This document shows, piece after piece, positions 18,891 through 27,990 of a stretch of 64,000 bases of DNA (position 1 is its first letter; every line of letters begins with the position of its first letter). Source of the stretch: Caballeronia terrestris (lineage in GTDB: Bacteria; Pseudomonadota; Gammaproteobacteria; Burkholderiales; Burkholderiaceae); contig NZ_FCOL02000002.1 in NCBI RefSeq assembly GCF_001544515.1, positions 273,393 through 337,392 on the forward strand. The letters run 5' to 3'. The notes under the pieces were generated by a model. That model saw nothing but the letters and a program-made list of their open reading frames with translations. It searched no databases and had not been told where the DNA came from. The translations under genes and the position numbers were made by a program.

Positions 18891-19917
18891 TTGAAAAAAA
18901 TAGCAAAATTTGGGGTATCCGCAGCAGCCGTCATTTCGCTTGCTGCGTGTGGCGGTGGCGGAGGTGACGAGAGCGGCAGCGTGGCGAATTCGAGCAGTCA
19001 GCCGCCATCGACGATGAAACTCGCAGACCCCGTCAACAACTACGCAACCAGCAAGAAAGCAAGAAAGCAAGAAAGCAAGAAAGCAAGAAAGCAAGAAAGC
19101 AACAGGGTATGTGCTCTTCGCAGCGCGTGACGTGTATCAACTCTATCTGCATACGCTCGCCACCGCGATTACCGGCGCGAACCAGAGCTCGGCGGGCAAG
19201 CACACGCAAGACTGTCCTGGGGGTGGCAGCGCAACAGTGACCCTGAAGGACTCGGACAACTCCCGCAGCATCACGCGCGGCGGTTCCGCGATGATCGAGT
19301 TCGCTAATTGCAGGCAGTTCGGGACGTTAGAAGGACAGGCCCTCGAATCCATCAACGGCGGCATGACGTTCGCGATGAACAAGGTCGAAGGCATCATCGG
19401 TTCCGGTGGCGATTTTGCCGTCGCCGCGGATGTCACCGCGTCCGCGCTGACGTTCGCGACCAACACGGGTATAGGCTCCATCGACGGCACCATGTCGTTG
19501 ACCGGGAAACACACATCGAACGGCATCGAGTCGGCTGTCGCAAAGACGAGTTCCGTGACCGTCAAGCGCACGGTGAATGGCAGGACGGACAGCATCACGC
19601 TCGTCGACTGGTTCGAAAGAGATGACTACTCGGCCCAAACGAATACCGACACGGTTTCCGTCGATGGAAAACTCAACGTGACGTCGCCCGATGGCGATGC
19701 GTCGCTTCTCGTGAGTACGCCAACGCCCGTCGTCGTGACAAAGGGCAATTCGCTCGACAGCGGAAATCTGACGATCGCGACTACTGTCGATGCTGTCAAC
19801 GCGGCTTTCGCTGGCAATTCGAACGTGACGCTCGCTGTCGACGCAGGCAAAATGGGCACGCCTACCGCCGTCGTACCGACGAGCATCGACGAGATGAACG
19901 CGCTTTTGAAGTCCTGA
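18891..19917 (+). pseudogene. Frame-interrupted secreted lipoprotein, possibly phase-variable (off state)
   Basis: A TTG start at 18891 opens a clear lipoprotein signal (MKKIAKFGVSAAAVISLAAC, acylated Cys20), then a Gly/Ser linker and YATS. The frame enters six copies of an 8-base repeat and then stops at 19130, giving 79 residues. A long domain continues in another frame to 19917 (YVLFAARDVYQLYLHT onward, rich in Thr, Ser, Gly and Asp, beta-like, ending DEMNALLKS). The downstream frame needs +2 bases, so gain of one repeat (+8) or loss of two (-16) would restore one protein of 344 or 336 residues. No TTG-proximal Shine-Dalgarno is obvious. I do not recognise the downstream domain. Alternatives are a fixed pseudogene or an assembly error in the tract. 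Confidence 0.75.
19051..19102 (+). repeat. Octanucleotide tandem repeat (GCAAGAAA)6 plus GCAA
   Basis: Six perfect copies of GCAAGAAA (19051-19098) are followed by a partial GCAA. The tract lies inside the coding region of the lipoprotein gene. Since 8 and 3 are coprime, every frame encodes the same cyclic peptide KKARKQES and none contains a stop. Copy-number change by slipped-strand mispairing would therefore move ribosomes between three frames. Confidence 0.95.
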
Positions 19918-19933
19918 TGGCGCCATTCACATA

Positions 19934-19970
19934 AAAGCGCCACCGCCGGCATACCCGGCGGTGGCGCTTT
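19934..19970. terminator. Convergent terminator lipoprotein gene/patatin gene
   Basis: A perfect 16-bp stem AAAGCGCCACCGCCGG with its complement and a 5-base loop is located between two converging genes. It is followed by T-rich bases on the minus strand (TTTTAT) and only TTTG on the plus strand. Confidence 0.85.
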
Positions 19971-19989
19971 GCAATCCCACACGCAAGCC

Positions 19990-21252
19990 TCAGCCCGCGT
20001 CGACTTCGTCCGCCTCTTCCGCCTCGCGGGGCATATCCGAGACCGACACCGGCGCTGCCTCATGCCGATGCACATCATGCGTCACGAACCCTAACTCGTG
20101 ACTCGGGATCGCAAACCACTCAGGATGTTCGAACGATCGGCGGATATCCTCCAGACCGCTCGCCCAGTGCTCGCCCATCGTGTCGTTGCTGAACTCGTAG
20201 TCCTTGTAATGGCCTTCGAAGAACTTGTCCTTGTAGATCAAATGCACGATGTTGACCGCCCCGCCATCCGCGGCTTTCTGTGCCGCGCGCACGAGCGGAT
20301 GCGTACGACGCACCTTCTCCGGAATGTGCTCGAGCAGTTCCTTGATCATCCGAGCGTGCTTCTGGCTCAGTGACACGAAATCCGTCACCGCGCGCGTCCG
20401 GCTAGAGAACTGGATGTCCTTGGTGCGTTCGGAAATGTCGAGGAAATCGGTGGGCAGCGTGCCTTTCGCGCTCCACAAATCGACCTGGAAGATCAGCGTG
20501 TCCTTGTGTTGCGACTCGTTGATGATCTCAGTGAGCGGCGTGTTCGAGACGAGGCCACCGTCCCAGTAATACTCTCCGTCGATCTCGACTGCCGGAAAAC
20601 CCGGCGGTAACGCGCCCGACGCCATGAAGTGCTCCGGCTCGAGGCGCATCTTCGTGTTGTCGAAGTAGACGAGGTTGCCGGTGCGCACGTTCACCGCTCC
20701 GACCGACACGCGCACGTTGCCGTCGTTGATGCGGTCGAAATTGGCGTATTTCAGGAGCGTCGCGCGCAAGGCGCTCGTGGCGTAGAAGCTGACTTCGTTC
20801 GGCAACTTCGCCGAGGCACCCGCGAACGGCGCCGTGACGGGTACCAGCATGCGCGGCGAGAAGAAGCCCTTCTGCCCTTCGGTCAGCGTGCGCGCGGCGG
20901 ACCACATGCTCGACCACTTGCGGCCGATGTCGGGGAATCCGAACATCGTGGGAACGAAGTTGCCGACGTGGCCCAGCAAGTCCGCCGGCTGGCAGATCGT
21001 CCGCCAGAAACCGCGCAACGCCTCGGCGCGATCCTTCGGCGCGTTGCCCGCGATGATCGCGGTATTCAGCGCGCCGATCGAGATGCCCAGCACCCAGCCC
21101 GGTTCGATGCCGGCTTCGGCCAGGCCTTCATAGACGCCCGCCTGATAAGAGCCCAGCGCGCCGCCGCCCTGCAGGACCAGGCCGATCTCATCGTAGGAAG
21201 GCAGTTCGATGCACTTCGGCCCACAAGATTTGTTACGTGACTTGCGATGCAT
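19990..21252 (-). CDS. Patatin-like phospholipase family protein
   Basis: The 420-residue protein is a patatin-fold serine hydrolase: oxyanion-hole GGGALG (29-34), nucleophile GISIG (Ser58) and catalytic DGG (Asp231) form the Ser-Asp dyad. The region after about 290 resembles the DUF3734 extension found in bacterial patatins. No signal peptide or membrane segment is seen, so it is probably cytoplasmic. AAGGAG lies nine bases before the ATG. It is the last gene of adc-bdhA-patatin, 13 bases after bdhA, which suggests hydrolysis of an ester tied to hydroxybutyrate metabolism rather than general phospholipid turnover; this is inference. Confidence 0.85.
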   Translation of the reverse strand: MHRKSRNKSCGPKCIELPSYDEIGLVLQGGGALGSYQAGVYEGLAEAGIEPGWVLGISIGALNTAIIAGNAPKDRAEALRGFWRTICQPADLLGHVGNFVPTMFGFPDIGRKWSSMWSAARTLTEGQKGFFSPRMLVPVTAPFAGASAKLPNEVSFYATSALRATLLKYANFDRINDGNVRVSVGAVNVRTGNLVYFDNTKMRLEPEHFMASGALPPGFPAVEIDGEYYWDGGLVSNTPLTEIINESQHKDTLIFQVDLWSAKGTLPTDFLDISERTKDIQFSSRTRAVTDFVSLSQKHARMIKELLEHIPEKVRRTHPLVRAAQKAADGGAVNIVHLIYKDKFFEGHYKDYEFSNDTMGEHWASGLEDIRRSFEHPEWFAIPSHELGFVTHDVHRHEAAPVSVSDMPREAEEADEVDAG

Positions 21253-21265
21253 CGTCGTCGGCTCC

Positions 21266-22048
21266 TTACTGCATGAACCAGCCGTGGCTGACGACGATCG
21301 ACTGTCCCGTCAGCGCAGCCGATCCGAAGCCGGCGAGAAACGCAACCGTGTTCGCGACATCGTCGATAGTGGTGAATTCGCCGTCGACGGTTTCCTTCAG
21401 CATCACGTCCTTGACCACCTGCGCCTCGCTGATGCCGAGCGCCTTCGCCTGTTCCGGGATCTGCTTGTCGACGAGCGGCGTGCGCACGAAGCCCGGGCAC
21501 ACGACGTTCGCCCGCACGCCGCGCGAGCCGCCTTCTTTCGCGACGACGCGCGCCAGGCCGAGCAAGCCGTGCTTCGCGGTGACATAAGCGGACTTCAGCT
21601 TCGACGCCTCGTGCGAATGCACCGATCCCATATAGATGATCGAGCCGCCCTTGCCGTCCGCGTACATGTGCTTGATGGCGGCCTTCGTGGTGAGGAACGC
21701 GCCGTCGAGGTGGATCGCGAGCATCTTTTTCCAGTCGGCGAACGCGTAGTCTTCGATCGGGTTGACGATCTGGATGCCCGCGTTCGACACGAGCACGTCG
21801 ATCGAGCCGAGCTTCGCCACGGCTTCCTCGATGCCCGCGTTCACCGCGTCTTCGTTCGTCACGTCCATCGCGACGGCGAGCGCCTTGCCGCCGCTGGCGA
21901 CGATGTCGTCGGCGACTTTCTGCGCGTTCACGAGATTCAGGTCGGCGATGACGACGGCCGCGCCGTCCGCTGCGAGCTTGCGCGCGCATTGTTCACCGAT
22001 ACCGCTTGCTGCGCCCGTGACGAGCGCGACTTTTCCTTGCAATGACAT
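21266..22048 (-). CDS. bdhA: 3-hydroxybutyrate dehydrogenase
   Basis: BdhA interconverts (R)-3-hydroxybutyrate and acetoacetate with NAD+. The 260-residue protein is a classical [11 protein letters not shown] (11-18), NAG (89-91), Ser142, Tyr155 and Lys159 (YVTAK). The segment [16 protein letters not shown] and the C-terminal end GWFMQ are characteristic of 3-hydroxybutyrate dehydrogenases. AAGGAA precedes the ATG. It lies between adc and the patatin gene, so its product acetoacetate would be the substrate of the upstream decarboxylase. Confidence 0.92.
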   Translation of the reverse strand: MSLQGKVALVTGAASGIGEQCARKLAADGAAVVIADLNLVNAQKVADDIVASGGKALAVAMDVTNEDAVNAGIEEAVAKLGSIDVLVSNAGIQIVNPIEDYAFADWKKMLAIHLDGAFLTTKAAIKHMYADGKGGSIIYMGSVHSHEASKLKSAYVTAKHGLLGLARVVAKEGGSRGVRANVVCPGFVRTPLVDKQIPEQAKALGISEAQVVKDVMLKETVDGEFTTIDDVANTVAFLAGFGSAALTGQSIVVSHGWFMQ

Positions 22049-22086
22049 GAGTGTGGTTCCTTCGCTTTCGGCTGAGTTTTTACTGG

Positions 22087-22866
22087 TTATTGATTGACGG
22101 CGAGTTTCAGTGCTTCGGCCGGCGCGAGATAGTCATAGGCGACTTCGCCGATATCGAGCGTGAGATTCGCGATGACGTGCCGCGCGCCCACCACCTTGCG
22201 CACGGGCAAGTCGGCGACCGGCGCAAGCGCGTGCGCGTGGAGGTCGAGCGCAGCGGGGCCTTCCCACGCGCCAAGCACGGCGACGTCGCGCAGGAAGAAG
22301 CGCACGAGTTCGCAAACGCGCGCCGAGCCGTCGACGTGCGGAATCACCTTGAGCAGATAGTTCGGCGTATCGGCGAGCTTGCGGCGCTCGGTTTCGATGT
22401 CGAGCGGACGATACTTGTAGCCCATCGTGCCGGTCGCGATGCGTTGCGTGCCGTATTCGAGCGTGCCGAGCAGCGTGTCCCTGCCGTCGACGCCCAAGCG
22501 CGGCGACGCCAGCTTCTTCGGAAAGCCCCAGATCTCGCGGCCGCCGGCGATCGGGCCTTCGTCGTCGAGATACATCGCGTGGGTGTAGCTGGCCTTGCGC
22601 CCTTCCTCGTCAATCACCGAGATGACCTGGCCGCTCTCCGTGTAATCGCCGAATCCCGACGAATCCGGCATGCGGATGAACTCGTAGTGGACGAGGCCGT
22701 TGTCCACCGTCAGCGGCTCGGGGACGACGGCGCGCAGGGCGTCGAGGTCGGTCTCGTACGAGATGATGAAGTACTCGCGATTGACGAAGCGGAACGGCGG
22801 GCGCGGATAAGCGGGGTTATGCACGGGCATGGCATAAGCGTTCTTGCGGATTTCATCGGCTGTCAC
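22087..22866 (-). CDS. adc: Acetoacetate decarboxylase
   Basis: Adc converts acetoacetate to acetone and CO2 through a Schiff base. The catalytic motif [10 protein letters not shown] (111-120) contains the adjacent lysine pair (Lys117 as nucleophile, Lys118 perturbing its pKa). The GTG at 22866 is chosen because AAGGA lies ten bases upstream and it gives a 259-residue protein of family length; the open frame extends to 23046 without homology-like content. It is the first gene of adc-bdhA-patatin. Some family members act on other substrates, so acetone production is likely rather than proven. Confidence 0.9.
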   Translation of the reverse strand: MTADEIRKNAYAMPVHNPAYPRPPFRFVNREYFIISYETDLDALRAVVPEPLTVDNGLVHYEFIRMPDSSGFGDYTESGQVISVIDEEGRKASYTHAMYLDDEGPIAGGREIWGFPKKLASPRLGVDGRDTLLGTLEYGTQRIATGTMGYKYRPLDIETERRKLADTPNYLLKVIPHVDGSARVCELVRFFLRDVAVLGAWEGPAALDLHAHALAPVADLPVRKVVGARHVIANLTLDIGEVAYDYLAPAEALKLAVNQ

Positions 22867-23305
22867 TGCATCGATTCCTTGGGATGAGGAAGGCACGATG
22901 GTAGCGGCATTCTTCGATCGCGGCGCTTTACGCCAACCTGACATTTGACGCCTGAGAGACCCTTCATGAAACGCTGGAATGCCCGCCGGGCTTGGCTTCC
23001 AGCGATTCGACCAAGCCTTCGCAATGCATCGTGTCCCATTTCGCAAAATATTGTTGCTTCACGAGCTCCTATGCCGATCGGCGCCTGTTCAAGATAGTGC
23101 ATAAGACTTTTACCCAGCCATCCTTATCAATCAGTACGCTCGCCTAAGGCGTTTAGATGATCGACGGTCCCCGCACGATCGTGCTCCGAAAACGCCGAAA
23201 AAAAACCGTCAAACGCCCGCCCATCGGCCGATCGGCCGGTCCCGGCAGCTTTGGGGAAGGGTCTGTTATAGTCGTCCCCATCCCTCCCCCTCATTCATCG
23301 GTCGC
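22867..23305. other. Divergent intergenic region adc/CorC-like gene
   Basis: This 439-base gap holds the start regions of two divergent units. Two palindromes are visible: GCACGATCGTGC (23173-23184) and CGGCCGATCGGCCG (23225-23238), both closer to the transporter gene. A minus-strand open frame from 23102 reads through part of the gap but has no clear ribosome binding site or family resemblance. I see no other feature. Confidence 0.5.
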
Positions 23306-24595
23306 GTGGACAACCTTCCCTTATGGGCGCAAATTGGCGCCATCTTTCTTCTTCTCTTTCTGTCCGGCTTCTTCTCGATCTCCGAAACGTCGATGATGGC
23401 GCTGAATCGCCATCGTCTGAAGCACCTCGCCAACCAGGGGTCGCTCCGCGCGCGCACCACGCAAGGGCTTCTCGCCAAAACGGATCAGCTACTGAGCGTC
23501 ATCCTGATCGGCAACAACCTGATCAATACGATCATCCCCGTTCTCACCACGTCGATCGCGCTGCGCACGTTCGGGCATGACAACCTCGTGCTGTCGATCG
23601 CGACGGGGCTGGTCGCGTTCCTGATCATCGTGTTCGCGGAGATCGCGCCGAAGATCGTCGGCGCGACATATCCGGAAAAAGTCGCGCTGCCGGCGAGCCT
23701 GATCCTCGCGCCGCTGATGCGCATCGCGCGGCCGCTCGTGTGGTTCGTCAACCTGTTCGCGAACGCCGTGCTGGGCGCGCTGCACATTAATACGAAGGGC
23801 GGCCGCGACCAGCGCATGTCACCGGAAGAATTGCGCACCGTCGTGCTGGAATCGGGCAGCTTCATGCCGACCAAGCACCGCAGCATCCTGCTGAACCTGT
23901 TCGATCTCGAAAACATCACCGTCGACGACGTGATGATCCCGCGCCGCCGCATCGAAGCGCTCGATTTCGATGCGCCGTTCGAGCAGATCATGCAGCAGCT
24001 CGAAACCTGCTATCACAACAAGCTCGTCGTGTACCAGGGCGATATCGATCGAGTACTCGGCATCCTGCATGTGCGCAAGACGCTGTCGGCGCTGCACAAC
24101 CAGGAGCTGGAGCGCGAGACGCTGCGCGAACTGCTCACCGAGCCGTATTTCGTGCCGACCGGGACGCCCGTGTTCCAGCAGTTGCAGTATTTCCAGGAAA
24201 GCCGTCACCGGATTGCGATCGTCGTCAATGAATACGGCGAACTGCAGGGGCTCGTGACGCCGGAAGACATCATCGAAGAGCTGATCGGCGAATTCACGAC
24301 GACGATTCCGCGCGGCACCGCGTCACGCGGCGGCTGGGACGACAACGGCGAGGTCATCGTGGCGGGCAGCATGCCGCTGCGCGAGCTGAACCGCTGGCTG
24401 CACCTGAATCTTCCGACCGATGGCCCCAAGACGCTCAACGGGCTGATCCTCGAAACGCTGGAGGAAATTCCCGACGGCGATGTATCGGTGCAGATCGCGG
24501 GCGTGCGCTTCGAAGTGATGCGCAGCGACGATCAGGCGATCCGCACGGTGAAGATCTTCCGGCCGGCCGTCACGAAACCGCGTTTGCAGCGTTAG
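23306..24595 (+). CDS. HlyC/CorC (CNNM)-family transporter with CBS domains
   Basis: The 429-residue protein has an N-terminal DUF21/CNNM membrane domain with about four helices (residues 5-190, SGFFSISETSMMALN early), a CBS-pair region (about 205-335) and a C-terminal CorC_HlyC domain (about 345-425). Members take part in Mg2+ or Co2+ homeostasis in the inner membrane, although the older haemolysin label survives in databases. It starts with GTG at 23306; a later start would remove the first helix. No good Shine-Dalgarno is visible. It is a single gene upstream of the pilus cluster. Confidence 0.85.
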   Translation: MDNLPLWAQIGAIFLLLFLSGFFSISETSMMALNRHRLKHLANQGSLRARTTQGLLAKTDQLLSVILIGNNLINTIIPVLTTSIALRTFGHDNLVLSIATGLVAFLIIVFAEIAPKIVGATYPEKVALPASLILAPLMRIARPLVWFVNLFANAVLGALHINTKGGRDQRMSPEELRTVVLESGSFMPTKHRSILLNLFDLENITVDDVMIPRRRIEALDFDAPFEQIMQQLETCYHNKLVVYQGDIDRVLGILHVRKTLSALHNQELERETLRELLTEPYFVPTGTPVFQQLQYFQESRHRIAIVVNEYGELQGLVTPEDIIEELIGEFTTTIPRGTASRGGWDDNGEVIVAGSMPLRELNRWLHLNLPTDGPKTLNGLILETLEEIPDGDVSVQIAGVRFEVMRSDDQAIRTVKIFRPAVTKPRLQR

Positions 24596-24669
24596 CCTTT
24601 CGGCCGAGTTGGAAGGCGCGCGGCGCGGCGCGATGATCAGGTCATCCTGATTACGAAGGGCCCGACGCC

Positions 24670-25855
24670 ATGCCAGCCACTTCCCGCCCCGCCTTCGCGC
24701 GTCCTGCGGAGACACCCCTGACCGACGACGCGCCCGCCGTCTCGCTGCTCACCGAAACCTTGCGCGCCGCCGCGGCGCGCGGCGCGTCCGATATCCACGT
24801 CGAGCCGGCGGAACACGCGTGGCGCATCCGATTGCGTATCGACGGCGCGCTCCACGTTCTGCAAAGGCCGCCGCTGCATCTGCGCGACGCGTTCATCACG
24901 CGTATCAAGGTGCTGGCGCGCATGGACATCGCGGAGCGGCGCGTGCCGCAGGACGGGCGCCTGCGCCTGCCGCTCGCGAACGGCCAGCTCGAAAACTATC
25001 GCGTGAACTCGCTGCCAACGCTCTTCGGCGAAAAGCTCGTACTGCGGCGTCTCGATGCGCTGCCCGCTGATTTGTCGCTCGCGGCGCTCGGGCTTGATGT
25101 GCGACAGCGGGAAGTCGTCGAATCCGCGATCCACGCGCCGCACGGGCTCATTCTCGTCACCGGGCCGACCGGCAGCGGCAAGACGCTTTCGCTCTACTGC
25201 TTCCTCCAGATGCTGAACGCCGAAGCGCGCAACGTGCTCGGTCGAAGATCCCGCCGAAATCCAGCTCGACGGCATCAATCAGGTCAGCGTGCGCGACAAG
25301 GCCGGACTCACCTTCGCGGTCGCGTTGCGCGCGTTCATGCGGCAGGACCCGGACGTGATCATGGTCGGCGAGATCCGCGATGCCGAGACCGCCGACGACG
25401 CCGTAAAAGCCGCGCAGACCGGCCATCTCGTGCTTTCGACGCTTCACACGAACGACGCGCCCGCCGCGATCGCGCGGCTGATCGACATCGGCATCGCGCC
25501 GTACAACCTGGCGTCGGCGCTCAGGCTCGTGACCGCGCAGCGGCTCGTGAGGAAGCTCTGCGACGCTTGCCGCGCGCCGTCCGAACTCGCGCTCGACGAC
25601 GGCACGCGCCCCTTCGAGCCGCGCGGCTGCGTGAAATGTCACGGCATCGGCTATAAGGGGCGCGTGGGCGTGCATCAATTGATGCCCGTCACCGACGCGT
25701 TGCGCGAATTGATCGTCGCGCGCGCCGCCACCCACGCAATCACGCGTCAGGCGCAGGCCGAGGGCATGCCTGCACTGCGCGACGCCGCGTTCCAGCGCGT
25801 GCGCGACGGCGTGACGAGCGTCGCGGAAGCGGCCGAAGCGACGGAGATCGCGTGA
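24670..25855 (+). pseudogene. pilB: PilB/GspE-type assembly ATPase gene with a frameshift
   Basis: The first frame (24670 to about 25239) encodes a GspE/PilB N-terminal part with SDIHVEPAEH and the Walker A loop GPTGSGKT. From about 25240 the same protein continues in the next frame: VEDPAEIQLDGINQV, the Walker B region DPDVIMVGEIRD, LSTLHTND, and a four-cysteine motif (CDAC...CVKCHGIG). A two-base loss, CTCTCG to CTCG, at 25237-25240 would explain the shift and restore RNVLSVEDP in family register. Repaired length is about 395 residues, a short form lacking the N-terminal extension of long PilB. As read, the product would stop without a Walker B motif and be inactive. It heads pilB-pilC-pilD. 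Confidence 0.85.
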
Positions 25856-27051
25856 TGAGCATTGACACGCGTTTTGCATGGCGCGGCGTCGATGCGAACG
25901 GCGCCGCGAAACGCGGCAAAACCATCGCCGCTGATGCCACTGGCGCCCGCGCCGCGCTCAAGCGCGAAGGCTGGACGGTGCTCGAACTCGACGCCGTCGG
26001 CCCCGCGCCGCCCCCAAAATCGAGCGCCGCCGACGTGACGCTCTTCACGCGCCAGCTCGCGGGCCTGCTGCGCTCGGGGTTGCCGCTCGCGCCGTCGCTA
26101 GAACTGATCGCGCAGACGCCGACGCGCGGCGGCCTGCCGCGCATCGTGCAGAACGTCGCCCGCGACATCACGCAGGGCGTGCCGTTCTCAGATGCGCTCG
26201 CGCGGCATCCAGCCTGCTTCGGGCCGCTGTATTGCCAACTGGTGTCGGTCGGCGAACTGGCGGGCGCGCTGCCGACCGTGCTCGCCCGCCTCGCCGACGA
26301 CCGCGAGCGCGCTGCCTCGCAGCGCGCGAAGCTCAAGGGCGCGCTGACGTATCCGGTCATGGTGCTGCTTCTTTCACTGCTGATCACGGCTGGCTTGCTG
26401 GTCGGCGTGGTGCCGACGTTCAAGACGATCTTCGACGGCTTCGGCGCCGCGCTCCCCGCACCGACGCGTTTCGTGCTCGCGCTCTCCGACGGCGTCGCGC
26501 GCTGGAGCGTGCCGTTCGCGACCACGTGCGTGGCCGTCGGCATCGGATGCGCACGGCTGTTGAAGCGCTCGCCGTCGGCGCGCGAGGCCGCCGATCGCGC
26601 GACGCTCAAGCTGCCGCTCGTCGGCGCGTTGCTGCGCTCGCTCGCGATCGCGCGCTGGAGCCGCGCGCTAGGGACGCTGCTCGCCGCCGGCACGCCGCTG
26701 TCGGACGCTTTCGATTCGCTCGCCAACGCAACCGGCAACCGCATCTTCGACCGCGCGACCGTAGAGATCGCGACGCGCCTTCGCCACGGCGAGCGGCTGG
26801 CGGCCGCGATGCGCGCGCTCGGCTGCTTCCCGCCCGAAGTCGTGCAGCCGATCGCCGTCGCCGAGGAGTCCGGCTCGCTCGACTCCATGCTGATGGACCT
26901 CGCGACCCTCGGCGACCGCCAGGTCGACGAAAAGATCGGCACGTTCGCGAGTCTTTGCGAGCCGGTCGTGATCGTGGTGCTCGGCGCGCTCGTGGGCGGA
27001 CTCGTGATCGCGATGTATCTTCCCATCATCCAACTCGGCAACGTGGTGTAG
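25855..27051 (+). CDS. pilC: Type IV pilus / type II secretion inner membrane platform protein (PilC/GspF family)
   Basis: PilC is the inner membrane platform that links the assembly ATPase to pilin polymerisation. The 398-residue protein has two repeated T2SSF domains, each followed by membrane helices (about 160-195 and 365-395); FTRQLAGLLRSGLPL near 63-77 is the first domain's signature. The ATG at 25855 overlaps the pilB stop (TGATG), so translation is coupled. The reading frame is intact, unlike the upstream ATPase gene. Confidence 0.92.
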   Translation: MSIDTRFAWRGVDANGAAKRGKTIAADATGARAALKREGWTVLELDAVGPAPPPKSSAADVTLFTRQLAGLLRSGLPLAPSLELIAQTPTRGGLPRIVQNVARDITQGVPFSDALARHPACFGPLYCQLVSVGELAGALPTVLARLADDRERAASQRAKLKGALTYPVMVLLLSLLITAGLLVGVVPTFKTIFDGFGAALPAPTRFVLALSDGVARWSVPFATTCVAVGIGCARLLKRSPSAREAADRATLKLPLVGALLRSLAIARWSRALGTLLAAGTPLSDAFDSLANATGNRIFDRATVEIATRLRHGERLAAAMRALGCFPPEVVQPIAVAEESGSLDSMLMDLATLGDRQVDEKIGTFASLCEPVVIVVLGALVGGLVIAMYLPIIQLGNVV

Positions 27052-27082
27052 CATCCCTGCCGAATTCACCCAGACACAGCCC

Positions 27083-27976
27083 ATGCAGCTTTCGTTCGAA
27101 CCGTACGTCGCGCGGTCCAGCCTCTTCACGCAGGCGTTCGCCGCGCTGCCCGCCGCCGCGCAATACGGCTTTGCGATCGTCTTCGGACTTGTGATCGGCA
27201 GCTTCCTGACGGTCGTCGTGCACCGGCTGCCCATCATGCTCGAGCGTGCGTGGCGCGCGGAAATCGACGCCGAAACCACGAGCGAAGCCGCTCCCGCCGA
27301 GCGCTACAACCTCGCCGTCCCGCGCAGCGCCTGCCCGCATTGCGGACATGTCCTGCGCGCGTGGGAAAACATCCCCGTCATCAGCTATGTGCTTTTGCGC
27401 GGACGCTGCGCGAAATGCGGCGCGTCCGTCAGCGCGCGCTATCCGCTGATCGAACTCGCGACCGCTCTCTTCGCCGCCGCGTCGCTGTATGCGTTCGGGC
27501 CGGACTGGCTCGCGCTCGCCGCGTTCGGTTTATGCGCTACGCTGCTCGCAACGAGCCTGATCGATTTCGACACGCGCTACCTGCCCGATTCGCTCACGCT
27601 GCCGCTGCTCTGGGCCGGCCTGATCGTCAATCTCAGCGATGGCGGCTTCGTGCAACTGCACGACGCGGTGATCGGCGCGATCGGCGGGTATCTCTTCCTT
27701 TGGTGCGTCTACTGGATCTTCCGGCTGGTGCGCGGCGTCGAAGGCATGGGCTACGGCGACTTCAAGCTGCTCGCCGCACTCGGCGCGTGGTTCGGCTGGA
27801 TGGCGCTGCCGCAGATCGTGCTGGTTTCCGCGATCGCCGGAGCGCTGGTCGGGCTCGTCGCGACGTGGCGCGGACGTATGCGCTTCGAGGAACCGCTGCC
27901 GTTCGGCCCGTTCCTCGCGATCGGTGGCGTGCTGACGCTCTACTTCGGCACCCCGCTTTACGGACTTTTTGGATGA
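27083..27976 (+). CDS. pilD: Prepilin peptidase / N-methyltransferase
   Basis: PilD cleaves prepilin leader peptides and methylates the new N-terminus at the inner membrane. The 297-residue A24-family protein has the two CxxC pairs of the methyltransferase region (Cys84, Cys87, Cys109, Cys112). Both catalytic aspartates are seen, in FDTRYLPD (near 162) and GMGYGDFK (Asp225), amid about seven membrane segments. It completes the pilB-pilC-pilD trio 31 bases after pilC and lies just ahead of coaE. Confidence 0.95.
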   Translation: MQLSFEPYVARSSLFTQAFAALPAAAQYGFAIVFGLVIGSFLTVVVHRLPIMLERAWRAEIDAETTSEAAPAERYNLAVPRSACPHCGHVLRAWENIPVISYVLLRGRCAKCGASVSARYPLIELATALFAAASLYAFGPDWLALAAFGLCATLLATSLIDFDTRYLPDSLTLPLLWAGLIVNLSDGGFVQLHDAVIGAIGGYLFLWCVYWIFRLVRGVEGMGYGDFKLLAALGAWFGWMALPQIVLVSAIAGALVGLVATWRGRMRFEEPLPFGPFLAIGGVLTLYFGTPLYGLFG

Positions 27977-27990
27977 TCAAGGAGTTACGG

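Noticed and set aside
18825..19094. Minus-strand frame starting MLSCFLAF across the repeat tract
   Set aside because: It is the complement of the octanucleotide tract; there is no ribosome binding site and the plus-strand lipoprotein signal is far more convincing.
19051..19102. CRISPR-like array
   Set aside because: The units are contiguous 8-base copies without spacers, so this is a simple tandem repeat.
22863..23102. Small minus-strand gene upstream of adc
   Set aside because: It has no clear ribosome binding site and no recognisable motifs, and its end overlaps the adc ribosome binding site.
17706..23305. tRNA 3'-end duplication as an attachment site
   Set aside because: I found no second copy of GGTTCGAATCCTCTCACC downstream in the accessory block, and no integrase.
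25231..25245. Programmed ribosomal frameshift in the PilB-like gene
   Set aside because: There is no slippery heptamer or adjacent stem and the PilB family is not known for frameshifting; mutation or sequencing error is simpler.
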